A stretch of 64,000 bases of DNA, from positions 1 through 64,000 of the forward strand of contig JAHISQ010000152.1 in NCBI GenBank assembly GCA_018818125.1, in the 5' to 3' direction. This document shows positions 47,001-56,500 of this stretch, piece after piece. The position numbers and the translations under genes were made by a program. Within the stretch, counting starts at the first letter, position 1, and each line of letters starts with the position of its first letter. Under the pieces are notes generated by a model. The model was not told where the DNA came from, did not search any database, and worked only from the letters and a program-made list of their open reading frames with translations. The DNA is from Candidatus Rifleibacteriota bacterium. GTDB taxonomy: Bacteria; Muiribacteriota; Ozemobacteria; Ozemobacterales; Ozemobacteraceae.

Positions 47001-50000
47001 ATTCACTGTTGGTGCGCTGGTATATTCGACGCTGAAGACTGCTGAGCCGACATAACGACTCCACGGCTGATTGATCAGCTGTGTGTTCGAAATGGTGTTC
47101 TGCACGGTGCGCAGGACGGTTTTAGCTGGATCAATTTCTGGTGCATAAGTGCGAACTTGCACTGGAAATGAGGCGGTGTTAGTCGTCTGCATAACGTTCC
47201 CAGCAAAGTCGGTTCCACCAGAGACTTGATAATACCAGATTCCATTTGGTAGAGCTGCGGTGAATTCTGTATTGCTAGAGAATTCTGCGGTTGCCGTTGC
47301 AGTCCATGCCGAAAAGCTAAAGCTCATAGACTGGGTTGTAGTTGCAAGAGTCAGCGTTGGAGTTATCGCTGTGTTCATGACCTCGTCGAAATTAACCCTG
47401 AAAATTGAGCCTGCCGGGATTTTGCCAATGTAATCGTTGGGAATGATTGAGCTAACCTGCGGCAATCTAGTGTCAAGGACAATTGCTGCAGATGATATGT
47501 CGGTGAAGCCTTCGGTTGCGGCATCATTCTTAGTGTTAAGGTCGTAAGCGTAGGAGCTGACGAAATTATAGGTATTGCCGAATATGTCAGTTACACCATA
47601 AACATTTATCTGCGCCGGGATATCCTGGAGAGTAGTAGGTAGTAGCGCAGTAGTGTTCTTATAGCGGAACACGCCTCTTAATTTGTTTGCAATGGTTCGT
47701 TCGCTGTAGCTTACGAAAGTGCCGGAAGCAACCCATTCGCCAGTGTCCTGTCGAAAAATTGCAGTTTTGGGAGTAGTCTGCCATTGTAATGGCAACGGGA
47801 TTCCGTCTAAGTCAGGTGGGAATACTTCGATTTCGAAGATCAACTCGCCGGCGAGTTTCTGACTGACTGTCGGCTTATCGCTCATCGAAACAGCAGCTAT
47901 CGCTGCTGGAGTTGCTGGTGTGCCAGTTGCAACTGCCATTGAGCCAGGGTAATCCGAGGGCAGATAAGCAAGGTTTGGCGTGCCCCAGAGGTTGGTAAAG
48001 GCGCCCGCCTTTACCGACAGTTCCCAGATTGGACTCGGGTTGGCCTGATAAAGTGAGAGAATGTTGACAAGATCAGTGTCTGTGAGGTTAAGGGTAACCG
48101 TAGAACTTGCAAAAATCGGGTTGGAAGTGGTGGCCAGTTCGGTTAGTTGTAGAGTTGCGCTGGAGTTGCTGTTGCTTTCATACAGAGTGATTTTGCTGTG
48201 AAAGCCTGTTACTCTGCTGGTGTTATTGGGTTCGGGTTCGACAAGATATGGAACTTCATCGTTGGCGTTGTAGGTTCCGGCAAAGAGCAGCAATTGATCA
48301 GTTGAAGAAAGAACCAGTGTGCGATTACCGATATTGAGTTTCGGGGCATTAGGCGGTCCTCTGAAGGCAAAACCTGACACCGGGCGGTTGTCTGCTGCAA
48401 CGAGCGGACTTGAAGCTGCTATGTGTGTGACTGGTTTGCCAAGAAAGTCGAGCACAAATGGTCTTGCTGAATGTCTGCAGGCAAAATATAGCTTTACGTT
48501 GGTATCGTTGGTCAGCTTCCGCGCGATCCAGCGGCGTCCGGTTTCACTGAGCGTAATCCGCAGATGTGTATCGCTTTGCCAGGTGAAAGTATCCGAGGCA
48601 AGTGGATTGGTGCTTGAAGCCTGAAAAACATAACCGGTATTGTAATCCACGTTATTTTCAAAGGTGCCGGTGGTGTCGGTGGCAAGCAGCAGAACCCCGG
48701 CAGTTGCAATCAAACTGCTTTCGTCCATTGCTTTGCTGAACAGTAAGTCTAATGTGATTTCGGCAGGCCAGATCTGGTTCATGGTGAAGTGCGTTATTCG
48801 TGCAGGTTCACGCCATGCCGAGCTGGTTATGGTTATGGGGAAATGTTCGACCGGTCGCAGTTCATTGCCCCACATGTCAGTGACAGCAGAGGTGGCATTG
48901 TCGTGAGTGACTTTCAGATAAATCGGCGTTGATGCCCATTCTGACATTGTTCTGAGGTGACTGATGTCAAGTGCAAGCTGCAAACTGGACCAGTCGAGAG
49001 TTGCAATCGGAGCGGTAGCGTTGAAGGTAAGGTTCTCTGGAGATCCAAGAGTGGAGCTGCCAACAATCTGCCAGTTTTCGACAACGAAGGCATTGTTGTC
49101 GAAATTTTCTGAAAGACTTACCGAAAGAATGTTTCCGTCAAATTCGGCGCTGACAAGAGTTGGGGCCACGTTGTCAATGAACATACGCTCAGATGTCGAG
49201 GTTGCGTTGCCGGCTTCATCCATGGCATATAACCAGACTCTTCTTGATACTCCGTCTTCGATTGCTGGTAATCGGTTGACGGAGTAGCCTGAGACCGTAA
49301 CTGCACTGCTGCTGTTATCAGTTTTCAAGTCAATGGTGCCGGTGCCGAATTCTCTGAAGTCAAGCCATGCTTTGTGAACGATCAGGTTGTTGGCAAAGGT
49401 TGCCGATGCTATCAGTCCATCGCCAGTGGTGCTGCTGGCCAGATTGTAAACCAGAATATTGGAGCTGGTAGTCGCAAGATAATAGTTCGGAGAAAGATTT
49501 ATGCCTGCTGTGAGAGCTGTCGGCAAGGTATTGCGCACGAAAAAGTCCGGACAGGGCGCATAAGTTGTCGAACTTATATTGTTGACGTTGTCAACGGCTC
49601 TTACCCGGTATATGAGATTCCCGGCGATTATTGGCCAGCCGGCAGTGTCTGTAGCAATTGTTATCAGACCTTCATGACGATTATTTGCCGAATTGAAGGT
49701 CATGGTGGCTGAAGCATAGTCAGCTACAGGTGTGCCGGTCGCAAGATTGGCGGTAACTACGGCATCCTGATAATATGTTGCACTTGCGTAGATCTTAATT
49801 ACGTCGCCGGGTCCAGCAAAACCTGAGTTAACAACGCCGTTGTCCTGCCAGAGAACCATTCCAGAATTGTTAAGAATTACCGGGCGGCAATCAACTTCGG
49901 TAAAAGTCTGAGACTGAGAAGTTACTTTATTGCCAGCCACATCGGAAATTGTTGCGGTAAAGCGATGATTCGTGTATTCGCTGGTGGTTAAAAGTGTGGT

Positions 50001-53000
50001 TTCGGTTCTGGCAGCGGTAGAACCGATAATAGTCAACGTTTCACTTGCTCCCAGGCCGATGGCTCGCATGTCTACAGTAACTGTGTTGATTGTGGTGTCG
50101 GCCGGATCCAATTCGACAGTAAATGTGATGCTCTCGCCCAGTCGTATGTAACTGGGGTCATTCATACCGCTTAAGTTCAGGTCAATGCTGATCTGAGGCG
50201 GCTGGCTGTCAACCCGCAGAGTATTGGTAATACTGGCTACAAAGTTCAGGTCATTGTCTCTCGATGTGATAGTCCAGGATGAAGTCGCGTCATTGGTGGT
50301 ACCGTTAGCGATCACGGCGGAATGCTGAAAAAGGCTGACGCCACTGGTTGTAGAAACTAGTGTCATTGCCTGAGCGCTGCTCAGTCCAAGACTGGCAAGA
50401 TTGATTACCGGTGCGACTCCTTCGTTTCTTGACACTTCGGTTTCAAAAAGAATGGTGTCGCCAATTTTCGCCCTGATTCCGCCGTTTGGCAAGCTGGCTT
50501 TGGCCAGAGATATTACCGGGGGCCAGTTGTCAACGCGTCTCTGAGCCGATTGTGCAGTAGTTATATTGCCTGATTTATCGGTAATGGTAACTGTGAATCT
50601 GTGGCTGGAGGAATCGTAGTTCAGTTCGGTGTAGTCATTGGTGGTGAGTGAATAGGCATGATTTGCAACAATGTAGGTAAGCAGTTCAGTGCTGGTTTTT
50701 CCGCCGAATTTGCTCAAATCTATTGTTGCTGAGGCAAGATCGGCAACGGCAGTTGTCGAATCAAGAGAAATTGTAAACTCAATTGCCTTGTTCAGATTGA
50801 CAATACTGATGTCAGTATCGTCAGGCGGGTCGTTACGATAGGTGACATTAACATCGAAATCAGTGACCTTGATTGGCTTGTTATCAATTCCGACAGGAGT
50901 TGTAATATCAGCGGTGTAGGTATTGCCAGCGTCGTCGGTAGCAGTGACCCTGAAGGTTTTTATCGCATCATCGAAGAGCCCTTCCGGAATTTCTCCAGGC
51001 AACACATATTCATACCAGTCATCACCTGATGGGTAATCCGAGTTGGTCGATGCCCACATGTTTTCGGCATTGCCCTGATTGAGCTGCAGCATGTTTATAG
51101 TAACAGTGATCGGCGCTTTTATTACTCGCGCATAAAATTTTGCACTGTTGCCTATTATCAACACTGTTGCCGGCGGAAGTGTATCTAGCGCATCTGAACG
51201 GAAAGCGGTTTCGATGATTTCCGGCGGTTCGTTGTCGATCATCAACTGGTTTGTATATCCCGGAATTATATGTCCTATATTTGCTCCGCCATTTACGGTG
51301 TCGTTGGCGTAAACTGTGAAAGCAGTGAAGCCATCAACCTTGGCAGGAACAGCTGTAGATTCGCTGGCGTTCGGCAGAGTCCAGGTTCCGCGATAGACAT
51401 TGCTGCCTACAGGTAAAAGAGTGTGAGGAAGAGGAACGCCAATCCGTGTCAGGTCTACAGATGCAGATCCGCTTTCAATGTCGGTGATGGTGCATTCTAC
51501 GGTAAACTCATCGCCAACCCTGAGGATACTGCTGTTATTCGGGTTACTGCTGGTCAGCTGGATATTGCTGATCGTTGGCGGCTTGTTATCTATTCTGATC
51601 GGAGGAGCAGCGGATTGCGCTACCAGATTTCCTGCGGTATCTCTTACTGATATGACGAATTCATAGTCGATAATATCTTCTAAATTACCCTGGGGAACGA
51701 TATAGTTTGCCCGGAAGGTATCGCTGGTTCCTACTCGTGACATGGGATATTGTGCCGAGGCTCCGATTTCTGAGAGATCTATCGTTGCGGTCAGCGTGTC
51801 GGGCTCGATGTCGCTTGAAAGTTCTGCGGTAAACTCAAGTCGGCAACCCATTGTAGCGGTATCCAGGGCCGAGTCTATGCCATCAGACCAGATATTCGCA
51901 GTCGGGTTTAGAATATTCGGTGCATCTAGATCAATTGCAATGTAACGGGTTACATTGGTTACATTGCCATCATTGTCTGTGAAAGTGAAAGTTATGGGCA
52001 GACTGCCGGTTTTTACATCTGCATCTCTGAGGACAACATCAAGTTGCCAGGTTGCCGGGTTGCCAATGCCGTTTGAGGTAATGAGAGGCATTGCATGAGG
52101 AGGGTTCAGTTCGGGAGTGGCGGCGGCGCTGGTTAAGGCCGAGCAGCTTGCCGTAACGTTTTCGCCATCGTATAAGGTGACCGCGGCAGTCAATCGCAAT
52201 ACGTCCCCTGGGAGGGCGGTTGCATTGCCGGATTGTATGACGACCGTCGTATTTGTGTTATCGATTACAGACCCTACGCCATCGACAAGTATTGAATTGG
52301 TCTGATAATTTACGGTAGGATGGCCGAGCATTGGGTCAGTCAGGCTAATGGTCAGTGGCCCGTTCCAGAATGCCCCCTGTGGAATTGTGTAGGTGGTTCG
52401 AAATGTTCTTGGAGCAGCTGGTAGTCCTATCGGATTCATTGGAGTCGTGGTATTGCCCATTAAGTTCCCGAGAATGGGGTCGTTGATACCAAGATTGACT
52501 GTACAAATGGTTCCTCCAAGTGGTGCAGCCTGGTAACGATTGTCTACAATCGTTATTGTTATCACATCACCAGCTTTTGCGGTGGTAGGAGTTACAGAAG
52601 CATTGCTGCCTTCGACCTGGCAGAGATCAACGAAAGGATCTGGGTTGGAAGGCGCAGTAAGCATTGCGGTGTCGTCACCCTGAGCGCTGACATTGATATT
52701 GTACTGTCCATACTGAATACTTTGATTAAAGTTGTTGAGGTTAACGTTTGCCGTCCAGAGGTTTCCGGCTGCAGTCATGTTGACGAACCCCATGCCCAAA
52801 GAGGTCAAATCTGCGGTTGGCTGTAAAGTCCAGGCTGCTGTAGGTGCTGCAAAAAATGCTACACAGGTTATGGTCATAGTGTCGCCACGATTAAAGATAC
52901 CGTTTCCATCGGCATCATTGCCAAAAGATATGGCGACATTCGAAATCGTGATTACAGCCTGCGCAGGGATACTGGCAAACAGATTGAATATCAGCATTAA

Positions 53001-53030
53001 AGCGAAGAACAGCCAACTCGATCGCTTCAT
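41034..53030 (-). CDS. Giant secreted protein 2: tandem Ig-like domains with FlgD/type-IX-like C-terminal domain
   Basis: A 3998-residue protein, the largest in the window. A clean signal peptide (MKRSSWLFFALMLIFNLFAS, cleavage near AQA) follows a good site (GAGGAGATAAAATG). Tandem Ig-like units of about 100 residues fill the N-terminal half, with repeated patterns such as ARVGD or RVGDEFTV and VDLTRIG. Later units resemble Big_5 (GKIPAGSIFRVNFDEVMNTA), and many repeat as NDAGN or DLAGN at unit ends. The C-terminal domain (QYPNPANRRAFIRISANRGD, VTIYDVAGHKVG, GKSVANGVYFARIEVRDPDD) matches that of giant 1. No catalytic domain is seen. It is probably a long surface fibre or adhesin. It is followed at once by lipoprotein module 2. 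Confidence 0.9.
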   Translation of the reverse strand: MKRSSWLFFALMLIFNLFASIPAQAVITISNVAISFGNDADGNGIFNRGDTMTITCVAFFAAPTAAWTLQPTADLTSLGMGFVNMTAAGNLWTANVNLNNFNQSIQYGQYNINVSAQGDDTAMLTAPSNPDPFVDLCQVEGSNASVTPTTAKAGDVITITIVDNRYQAAPLGGTICTVNLGINDPILGNLMGNTTTPMNPIGLPAAPRTFRTTYTIPQGAFWNGPLTISLTDPMLGHPTVNYQTNSILVDGVGSVIDNTNTTVVIQSGNATALPGDVLRLTAAVTLYDGENVTASCSALTSAAATPELNPPHAMPLITSNGIGNPATWQLDVVLRDADVKTGSLPITFTFTDNDGNVTNVTRYIAIDLDAPNILNPTANIWSDGIDSALDTATMGCRLEFTAELSSDIEPDTLTATIDLSEIGASAQYPMSRVGTSDTFRANYIVPQGNLEDIIDYEFVISVRDTAGNLVAQSAAPPIRIDNKPPTISNIQLTSSNPNNSSILRVGDEFTVECTITDIESGSASVDLTRIGVPLPHTLLPVGSNVYRGTWTLPNASESTAVPAKVDGFTAFTVYANDTVNGGANIGHIIPGYTNQLMIDNEPPEIIETAFRSDALDTLPPATVLIIGNSAKFYARVIKAPITVTINMLQLNQGNAENMWASTNSDYPSGDDWYEYVLPGEIPEGLFDDAIKTFRVTATDDAGNTYTADITTPVGIDNKPIKVTDFDVNVTYRNDPPDDTDISIVNLNKAIEFTISLDSTTAVADLASATIDLSKFGGKTSTELLTYIVANHAYSLTTNDYTELNYDSSSHRFTVTITDKSGNITTAQSAQRRVDNWPPVISLAKASLPNGGIRAKIGDTILFETEVSRNEGVAPVINLASLGLSSAQAMTLVSTTSGVSLFQHSAVIANGTTNDATSSWTITSRDNDLNFVASITNTLRVDSQPPQISIDLNLSGMNDPSYIRLGESITFTVELDPADTTINTVTVDMRAIGLGASETLTIIGSTAARTETTLLTTSEYTNHRFTATISDVAGNKVTSQSQTFTEVDCRPVILNNSGMVLWQDNGVVNSGFAGPGDVIKIYASATYYQDAVVTANLATGTPVADYASATMTFNSANNRHEGLITIATDTAGWPIIAGNLIYRVRAVDNVNNISSTTYAPCPDFFVRNTLPTALTAGINLSPNYYLATTSSNILVYNLASSTTGDGLIASATFANNLIVHKAWLDFREFGTGTIDLKTDNSSSAVTVSGYSVNRLPAIEDGVSRRVWLYAMDEAGNATSTSERMFIDNVAPTLVSAEFDGNILSVSLSENFDNNAFVVENWQIVGSSTLGSPENLTFNATAPIATLDWSSLQLALDISHLRTMSEWASTPIYLKVTHDNATSAVTDMWGNELRPVEHFPITITSSAWREPARITHFTMNQIWPAEITLDLLFSKAMDESSLIATAGVLLLATDTTGTFENNVDYNTGYVFQASSTNPLASDTFTWQSDTHLRITLSETGRRWIARKLTNDTNVKLYFACRHSARPFVLDFLGKPVTHIAASSPLVAADNRPVSGFAFRGPPNAPKLNIGNRTLVLSSTDQLLLFAGTYNANDEVPYLVEPEPNNTSRVTGFHSKITLYESNSNSSATLQLTELATTSNPIFASSTVTLNLTDTDLVNILSLYQANPSPIWELSVKAGAFTNLWGTPNLAYLPSDYPGSMAVATGTPATPAAIAAVSMSDKPTVSQKLAGELIFEIEVFPPDLDGIPLPLQWQTTPKTAIFRQDTGEWVASGTFVSYSERTIANKLRGVFRYKNTTALLPTTLQDIPAQINVYGVTDIFGNTYNFVSSYAYDLNTKNDAATEGFTDISSAAIVLDTRLPQVSSIIPNDYIGKIPAGSIFRVNFDEVMNTAITPTLTLATTTQSMSFSFSAWTATATAEFSSNTEFTAALPNGIWYYQVSGGTDFAGNVMQTTNTASFPVQVRTYAPEIDPAKTVLRTVQNTISNTQLINQPWSRYVGSAVFSVEYTSAPTVNFPHFLEIYDPVSNALQARVMLSIVGNLATATVAAPSAGAIGPTNFATRVVDSLNNRTANILTIVYDGLAPSLTDFAISGSVGSSTAEYTYFNPLSGDLVLNLVATTTDALRLAVYTAGGATSTQNINDSGTPGQYFLATGSNYANGTYTFTIVDMAGNIGTGSATRTIIADSVAPSVISILPADAIGNSPAGLTEIAVNFSEQMDVSASPTLGIATSTKTISMNCVRWENSGTRAVFTNTFDIDSTYPAGSYPYNISGGKDLAGNAQIATAGTIMVYSDGPFARIDNLTDQSHVYGIANGIKTNYAFNPAYGPATLQINYVVGPFDAPHSLQVYSSTGAQVGTSTSSFTGNIDIPFPDNFMLPTYPPAGNLETYKFKLIDANGIVSGNFLPVNLSYDIATPTLNSISLNLPSTATTTGGLTWYYSPDTTSTGLTLSTVTMTTQASDSMRMLIYKEDASIATSSSDMISSANGITHTSSIANLAVGEYILTGVDFAGNLVSAASPASQAKLIVDSTAPSIISATPILAGALATGSGVFELTFSEPMNTAVTPALQIATDTMPVPISLQFTSWTSSTTCRFSNPQAIDKSITPGTYSYLISSAARDLAGNLSITPTPGSFTVELFTQAPTLAATPRIISRQLEIWGNKDLVDYPLSFETNSASPDIATLSIAYNGLYQTPHTLHVYRNNDNTEVASFAILPAGTTAITIDDNALGNPAGIPGGIMASYSFILSDNIGNIGASHSIPIRYDGIQPIIATTSINNVFIPPTEATLYYNGRLGPLNVSFTTAASTATDSLVLAIFGIASATVTPATYSYEMSPNLTTGVNTYSVASGTIPDGTYWITAADLAGNYANGVATITPLIVDTVAPGVLLATTTNNLGVSTSLPIVSSNAGTSYFKLQFDERMRTTASPTLTIATVTAEIGYTFVGWLTTVSASDTALFKNTATITNALPQGTYICKVTGMDLAGNSMSIITGTADVRSRGPIVSSFHTTSYQATTASATLASGLEMLTNQPFSFDIAPGIATMSIRLAQIPDGNPGNLWLHFMLDNTTAASYPVALVGLNATFSWSIANGPNPSLATTYTIRVADANDDLSLESHPWRIDNASPAVQLLVASGGELATDSVYFSPSLHRYITTRFNTVESEAPKLRILGSNSTDTFDLTSTGTNQWSTNFEGRYSRGGSAMLPDGVYGLDMVDRAGNVAFLTSDGLPINFDVIIDTVAPVIATYTLTQNNLAVTSFAPAAGDLEVIVVPVDPGETASETGIWWLEVRDNSGIRVNRQRVENIGGFFTAVWDGTDASGNMVLDGTYKLRATDYAGNQATLETEIFARTTPFRISAIEQVSSCSARLWFNHDVDENSWVGATDAIIASPPLTITDLTRDQERSITFNVSPAFEHGISYIFTVATGTIKSVFGASISETANTIILPADGRGPVIDSVSFDGLAGQQEFRVQFDENYTAASAGNKSNYTLVSTSGPVTIANAVTQSDLRSVILTANPALVENASYTITSNNIVDGYGNATSSSYAFKGRDLTPPTLTVSAFSNPANENDIIAVVISNEPLKTAPTLTVAQSNAPIVTSMMQQGVEPQAYMMGVSLSSSYAGNGTLAAEAKDIAGNTGYGTTTFTVAYVSSARASLIQSADSIMTLSFNEQSLKSDATVHILQHQLEKGDATGGAIRTSLQRQFRATIGSLRGSLATDTVLPNHSELVPVSDAYEIGINKEKVNKGFSVNLASSEATSTVGLGLFYQSGDSWKFVTASRDKEGAFVARTGSSQMFAIMRDIAAPRINLAEDMTLSEPFRTARPEFKGKIEEAGSGVDTKSINAYIDGGPAQPVQVAANGEFVFTPLANLVAGDHDLTIKATDLTGNQGEMASIRFAIVQRLELGQIIQYPNPANRRAFIRISANRGDLTSDLVKVTIYDVAGHKVGNLYDVKAVRENWGINSRYLYDIPWDLCNSNGKSVANGVYFARIEVRDPDDTSVKTKKNFKLAVLR

Positions 53031-53096
53031 TTTATCTCCTCGGATTCAGCCCTGTAGTCCAGTCGCACTAACGCTGGCAGAGAATATTCTCGCAAA

Positions 53097-53125
53097 TCAG
53101 ATAGTTAATCCTTCTGTATATCGGC
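53097..53125 (-). promoter_or_regulatory. Leader element upstream of giant 2, partly like that of giant 1
   Basis: On the minus strand GCCGATAT is followed after 11 bases by AACTATCTGA, and the latter 10 bases are identical to the block before giant 1 (25927-25998). TAAG lies 16 bases before GCCGATAT, close to but not equal to a sigma-28-type promoter. Palindrome and downstream half are not conserved here. Confidence 0.35.
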
Positions 53126-53334
53126 GCTTGCCAACAGATTACTTAGTCACAAAAAAAAAGGCAGAGTTTCAGTTTTCAGATTGTTTGATACCCATTGAAA
53201 CATGAGCTGATGAATTAGCAATTCTTGCTGAATTACACCTTGTTGGTTTGATTTTTGCTCATAATTGAGGTCAGATTACTCTCGGACTGCATGAGGTGAA
53301 ATCCGCAGTTTCAGGCGAGAATAACTGATCAATA

Positions 53335-53363
53335 TTGACCTTATATTCTCAGTATAGTATTCT
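53335..53363 (+). promoter_or_regulatory. Candidate sigma-70-type promoter of giant 3
   Basis: TTGACC and TATTCT are 17 bases apart. They lie about 180 bases before the start of the third giant gene, in the divergent gap. The rest of the gap from 53031 holds the giant 2 leader and no gene. Confidence 0.45.
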
Positions 53364-53419
53364 TAAAAAACAGGTGTTTTGATCTTGCCCATTGCGAAAA
53401 GAAGCTGTTAGCGTTTTTC

Positions 53420-53508
53420 GGTTTAAATTACCGATAAACCTGTAGATATTTTTGCAATGCTGTTTTGTTAGGCGCCGAATCCGACTTTGTTTGAGAGAGA
53501 GCCGGCGC
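53420..53508 (+). other. Possible structured 5' leader of giant 3
   Basis: Two inverted repeats lie between the promoter and the start: GGTTTA/TAAACC (53420-53425, 53435-53440) and GCGCCG/CGGCGC (53472-53477, 53503-53508). No match to a known riboswitch is recognised. They may only affect mRNA stability. Confidence 0.3.
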
Positions 53509-53543
53509 ATAGAATAGATTTACAGGTGCTTCTGGAGGGGATT

Positions 53544-56500
53544 ATGAAATTGGTTTGCTTGAAATGGTTGCAAGCTTGTGTGGCCGTTGTTGCTGTTGTT
53601 GCGTTGTTGGTAGTTGGGTGTGGTGGTGGTGGTGGCGGAGGTGATTCTGACGCAACCAAGCCCATCGCCAGAACTTTGACTGGTTCAGTTATGGTGCCAT
53701 CTTCTCCATCTACGCCGGCCTCGCTACAGGATAGTTTGCGAATGGCAGCCGGCATGATTCCGGTCATGGGTGCAAAAGTCTGGCTGGAAGGCCACAGCGA
53801 AATAAACCCGGAATATACAGACGCTTCTGGCACTTATACGTTTCATGGCGTTCCGGCGGACAGTCACTTTGTCATAGCAAGTTTTAATCTCGCCGGCCAG
53901 ATTTACAAGCAAAGAGTGCGTTCAGTCGTTCAAAACGATGCTGCCAACACTACCGCTCCAGTAATAAACCTGACAGAATCTAAAACGGTTTTGACCGGTA
54001 TTCTCAAAGACTCAGCCGGTAATTTTCTACCGGCTGGCACAGAAATGAAGCTCTGGGGCGAAATTTTTACTGTTGGCAGCAATGGCCGCTTTACTACACC
54101 ACCATTGCCGGTCAGCGAAAACCAGGCTCAAATTTTTGTAAAAACACCAGGCGCTTCAACCTTTTCAAGCTTTTATGGACCATTCATTGCGGGTACGACT
54201 CCCGCCTTTATCGAACAGACCGTTTTGCCGCCTACTTCTACCAATCAGGCTCCATCTGGGGTGTTAGTGTCTAAAAACACAGCAGGAATTGAAACCATCA
54301 GCTGCGTAACCGGTGAACAGATGAACATTTCACTGACATCTTACGATTCTGACGCAACGCAGGCTGGTCTGCTGAAATACACATGGAGCGCCTCTCGCGG
54401 TACATTGCAGGTGGCGGCCGGTCAGAAATCCGCAACCTGGATCGCCATGGACAGCTACGGGGTCGCCACTATAAGCGTCTTAATTACTGATCCTGAAAGC
54501 GCTTCCGGCAAGGTGAGTCTGCGCATGCTGGTAAACATTCAATCTATGGATGAAACCGATACGACTTCGCCGACAATCGTCAGTCGCACGCCGGCAGCCA
54601 ATACCATTGGAGTTACACCGGACAGCACTATCAGCGTTGTGTTCAGTGAAGTTCTACTTGCTTCGTCAGCGACATCTGGTGCTATGGCCGTTACCAGTCA
54701 GGGAACGGCTGTTTCGGGTTCTTCTGCTCTCCAGGCCGATAAAAAGACAATGATCTGGACCCCAGCAACTTCCTTGCCGGGCAATCAGACCATTACGGTC
54801 GATCTTTCCTCAGCTATATCAGATCTTTATGGCAACCAGATTGGCGCCCAGAACACCTGGACATTTACCACTGCCTTGATTCCTGGTGTAACCGTTAAAA
54901 CTCTTTATACGAACGATCCTACACCAGAAATCACCGGCACAGTTGATGATCCAGAAGCAACGGTGCGGGTGACAGTAAATTCACGAACTTATAATGCAAC
55001 TCTGGAAGGCACATCCTGGAAAGCTCAGATAACTGATACTCTGCCTGACGCCACTTATAATGTCAGTGCGGTTGCCACCAATAAAGCCGGTATAGCCGGT
55101 AACGACAGCACTTCTAGCGAGCTGACCATCGATACTGGCATTAAGATTGCCGTTCTGAGCAATCTGCCACCGGTAGTAACCAGCAGTACCCAAACCGCAA
55201 TCAATGTTGGAGGAACTGGCGTCGTCCGTTACCTTTTCAGATATCGCATGTCTGGCGAAGACTGGAGCGCGTGGAGTGCTGAAAAGCCTGTTTCAGAAAA
55301 AATAGTTTTGACCGGTCTGGTCGATGGAATGCACAGTCTACAGGTCAGGGCAATTGATGCGGTCGGCAATCTGCAGTCTGAAGTTGCGGCTACGACCTTT
55401 GAATGGACAATCGACACGACAGTTAAGGTCGCGCAGTTTGACGCAACCACGCTGCCGCAAAATCCGACTAATCAGACAACGACAAATATCAAGGTCATTG
55501 GTAACGGAGTGCAGTTTTATCGATTCCGCCTGAACGAGGGCAGCTGGTCGGTTAACTACCCGATTACCACTTCGATCAAACTGGTCAGTCTGAAATCGGG
55601 AGCCAACGTTATCAATTTGATTGGTGGCGACAGTTACGGTAACTGGCAGTCTATAACCGAACCAACTGTCTTTTCATGGGTAATTGACGCGAACATAAAA
55701 ACAGCTGTTCTCGACAACAAGCCGACAAACCCCACCAACATTAGCAGCGCCAGCATAATTATTGGCGGCGAAGGCGTCACCAGATACAAATACAGCACTG
55801 ATGGCGGCGCTTCCTGGAGCGCTGAGGCACTAGTAAGCGTTAATGACAGGATTACTCTGAATGGTCTTGCAGATGGCGCGCATTCGGTTCAAGTCGTCGG
55901 CGGCGATGATCTGGGCACCTGGCAGTCTACAGCAAATGCAACCATCTGGTCTTGGGTCGTCGATACGGTGATACCAACGGTAAACCTCACCTCAACGGTA
56001 GCAGATGTGACGAACGTCCCTGTTCCGGTCAGTATTGCGTTCAGTGAGCCGGTAACAGCGTTTGAGTTGACGACTTTGGATCTGGAGAATTGTTATGTAA
56101 GCAATCTGCACCAGATAGTAGCCGGAAAAGAATGGACATTTGACATTTCTCCAATTGAAGCTGGCCCAGTCAGCGTAACTTTGCCGACCGGAGCCGTTTC
56201 AGATTTTGCCGGCAACTCAACTGCTGAAGACGTTCAGCTGAGTTTTGTTTACGACTCTGATAAGCCGCTCGCCACACTTTCGCCGTCAGAAATACTTCCG
56301 ACCAACGCTGCGGTAACCATAACCCTGCATTTTGACACGCCGGTAGATGGCTTTGAACTCAACGATCTGACAATTGTGAACTGTGTTCCCAGTAATCTAG
56401 AGACTATAATTGAAAAGCAGGAATGGAGATTCCTTGTCACTCCATCCGTTCAGGGCGAAGTCACTGTCTCTCTGGCTGCCGACAAGGTCACGGATGTAGC

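Noticed and set aside
53097..53145. GCCGATAT considered as a true sigma-28 promoter
   Set aside because: The -10 fits but the -35 (TAAG at 16 bases) is imperfect and the related blocks lack TAAA, so it is kept only as a possibility.
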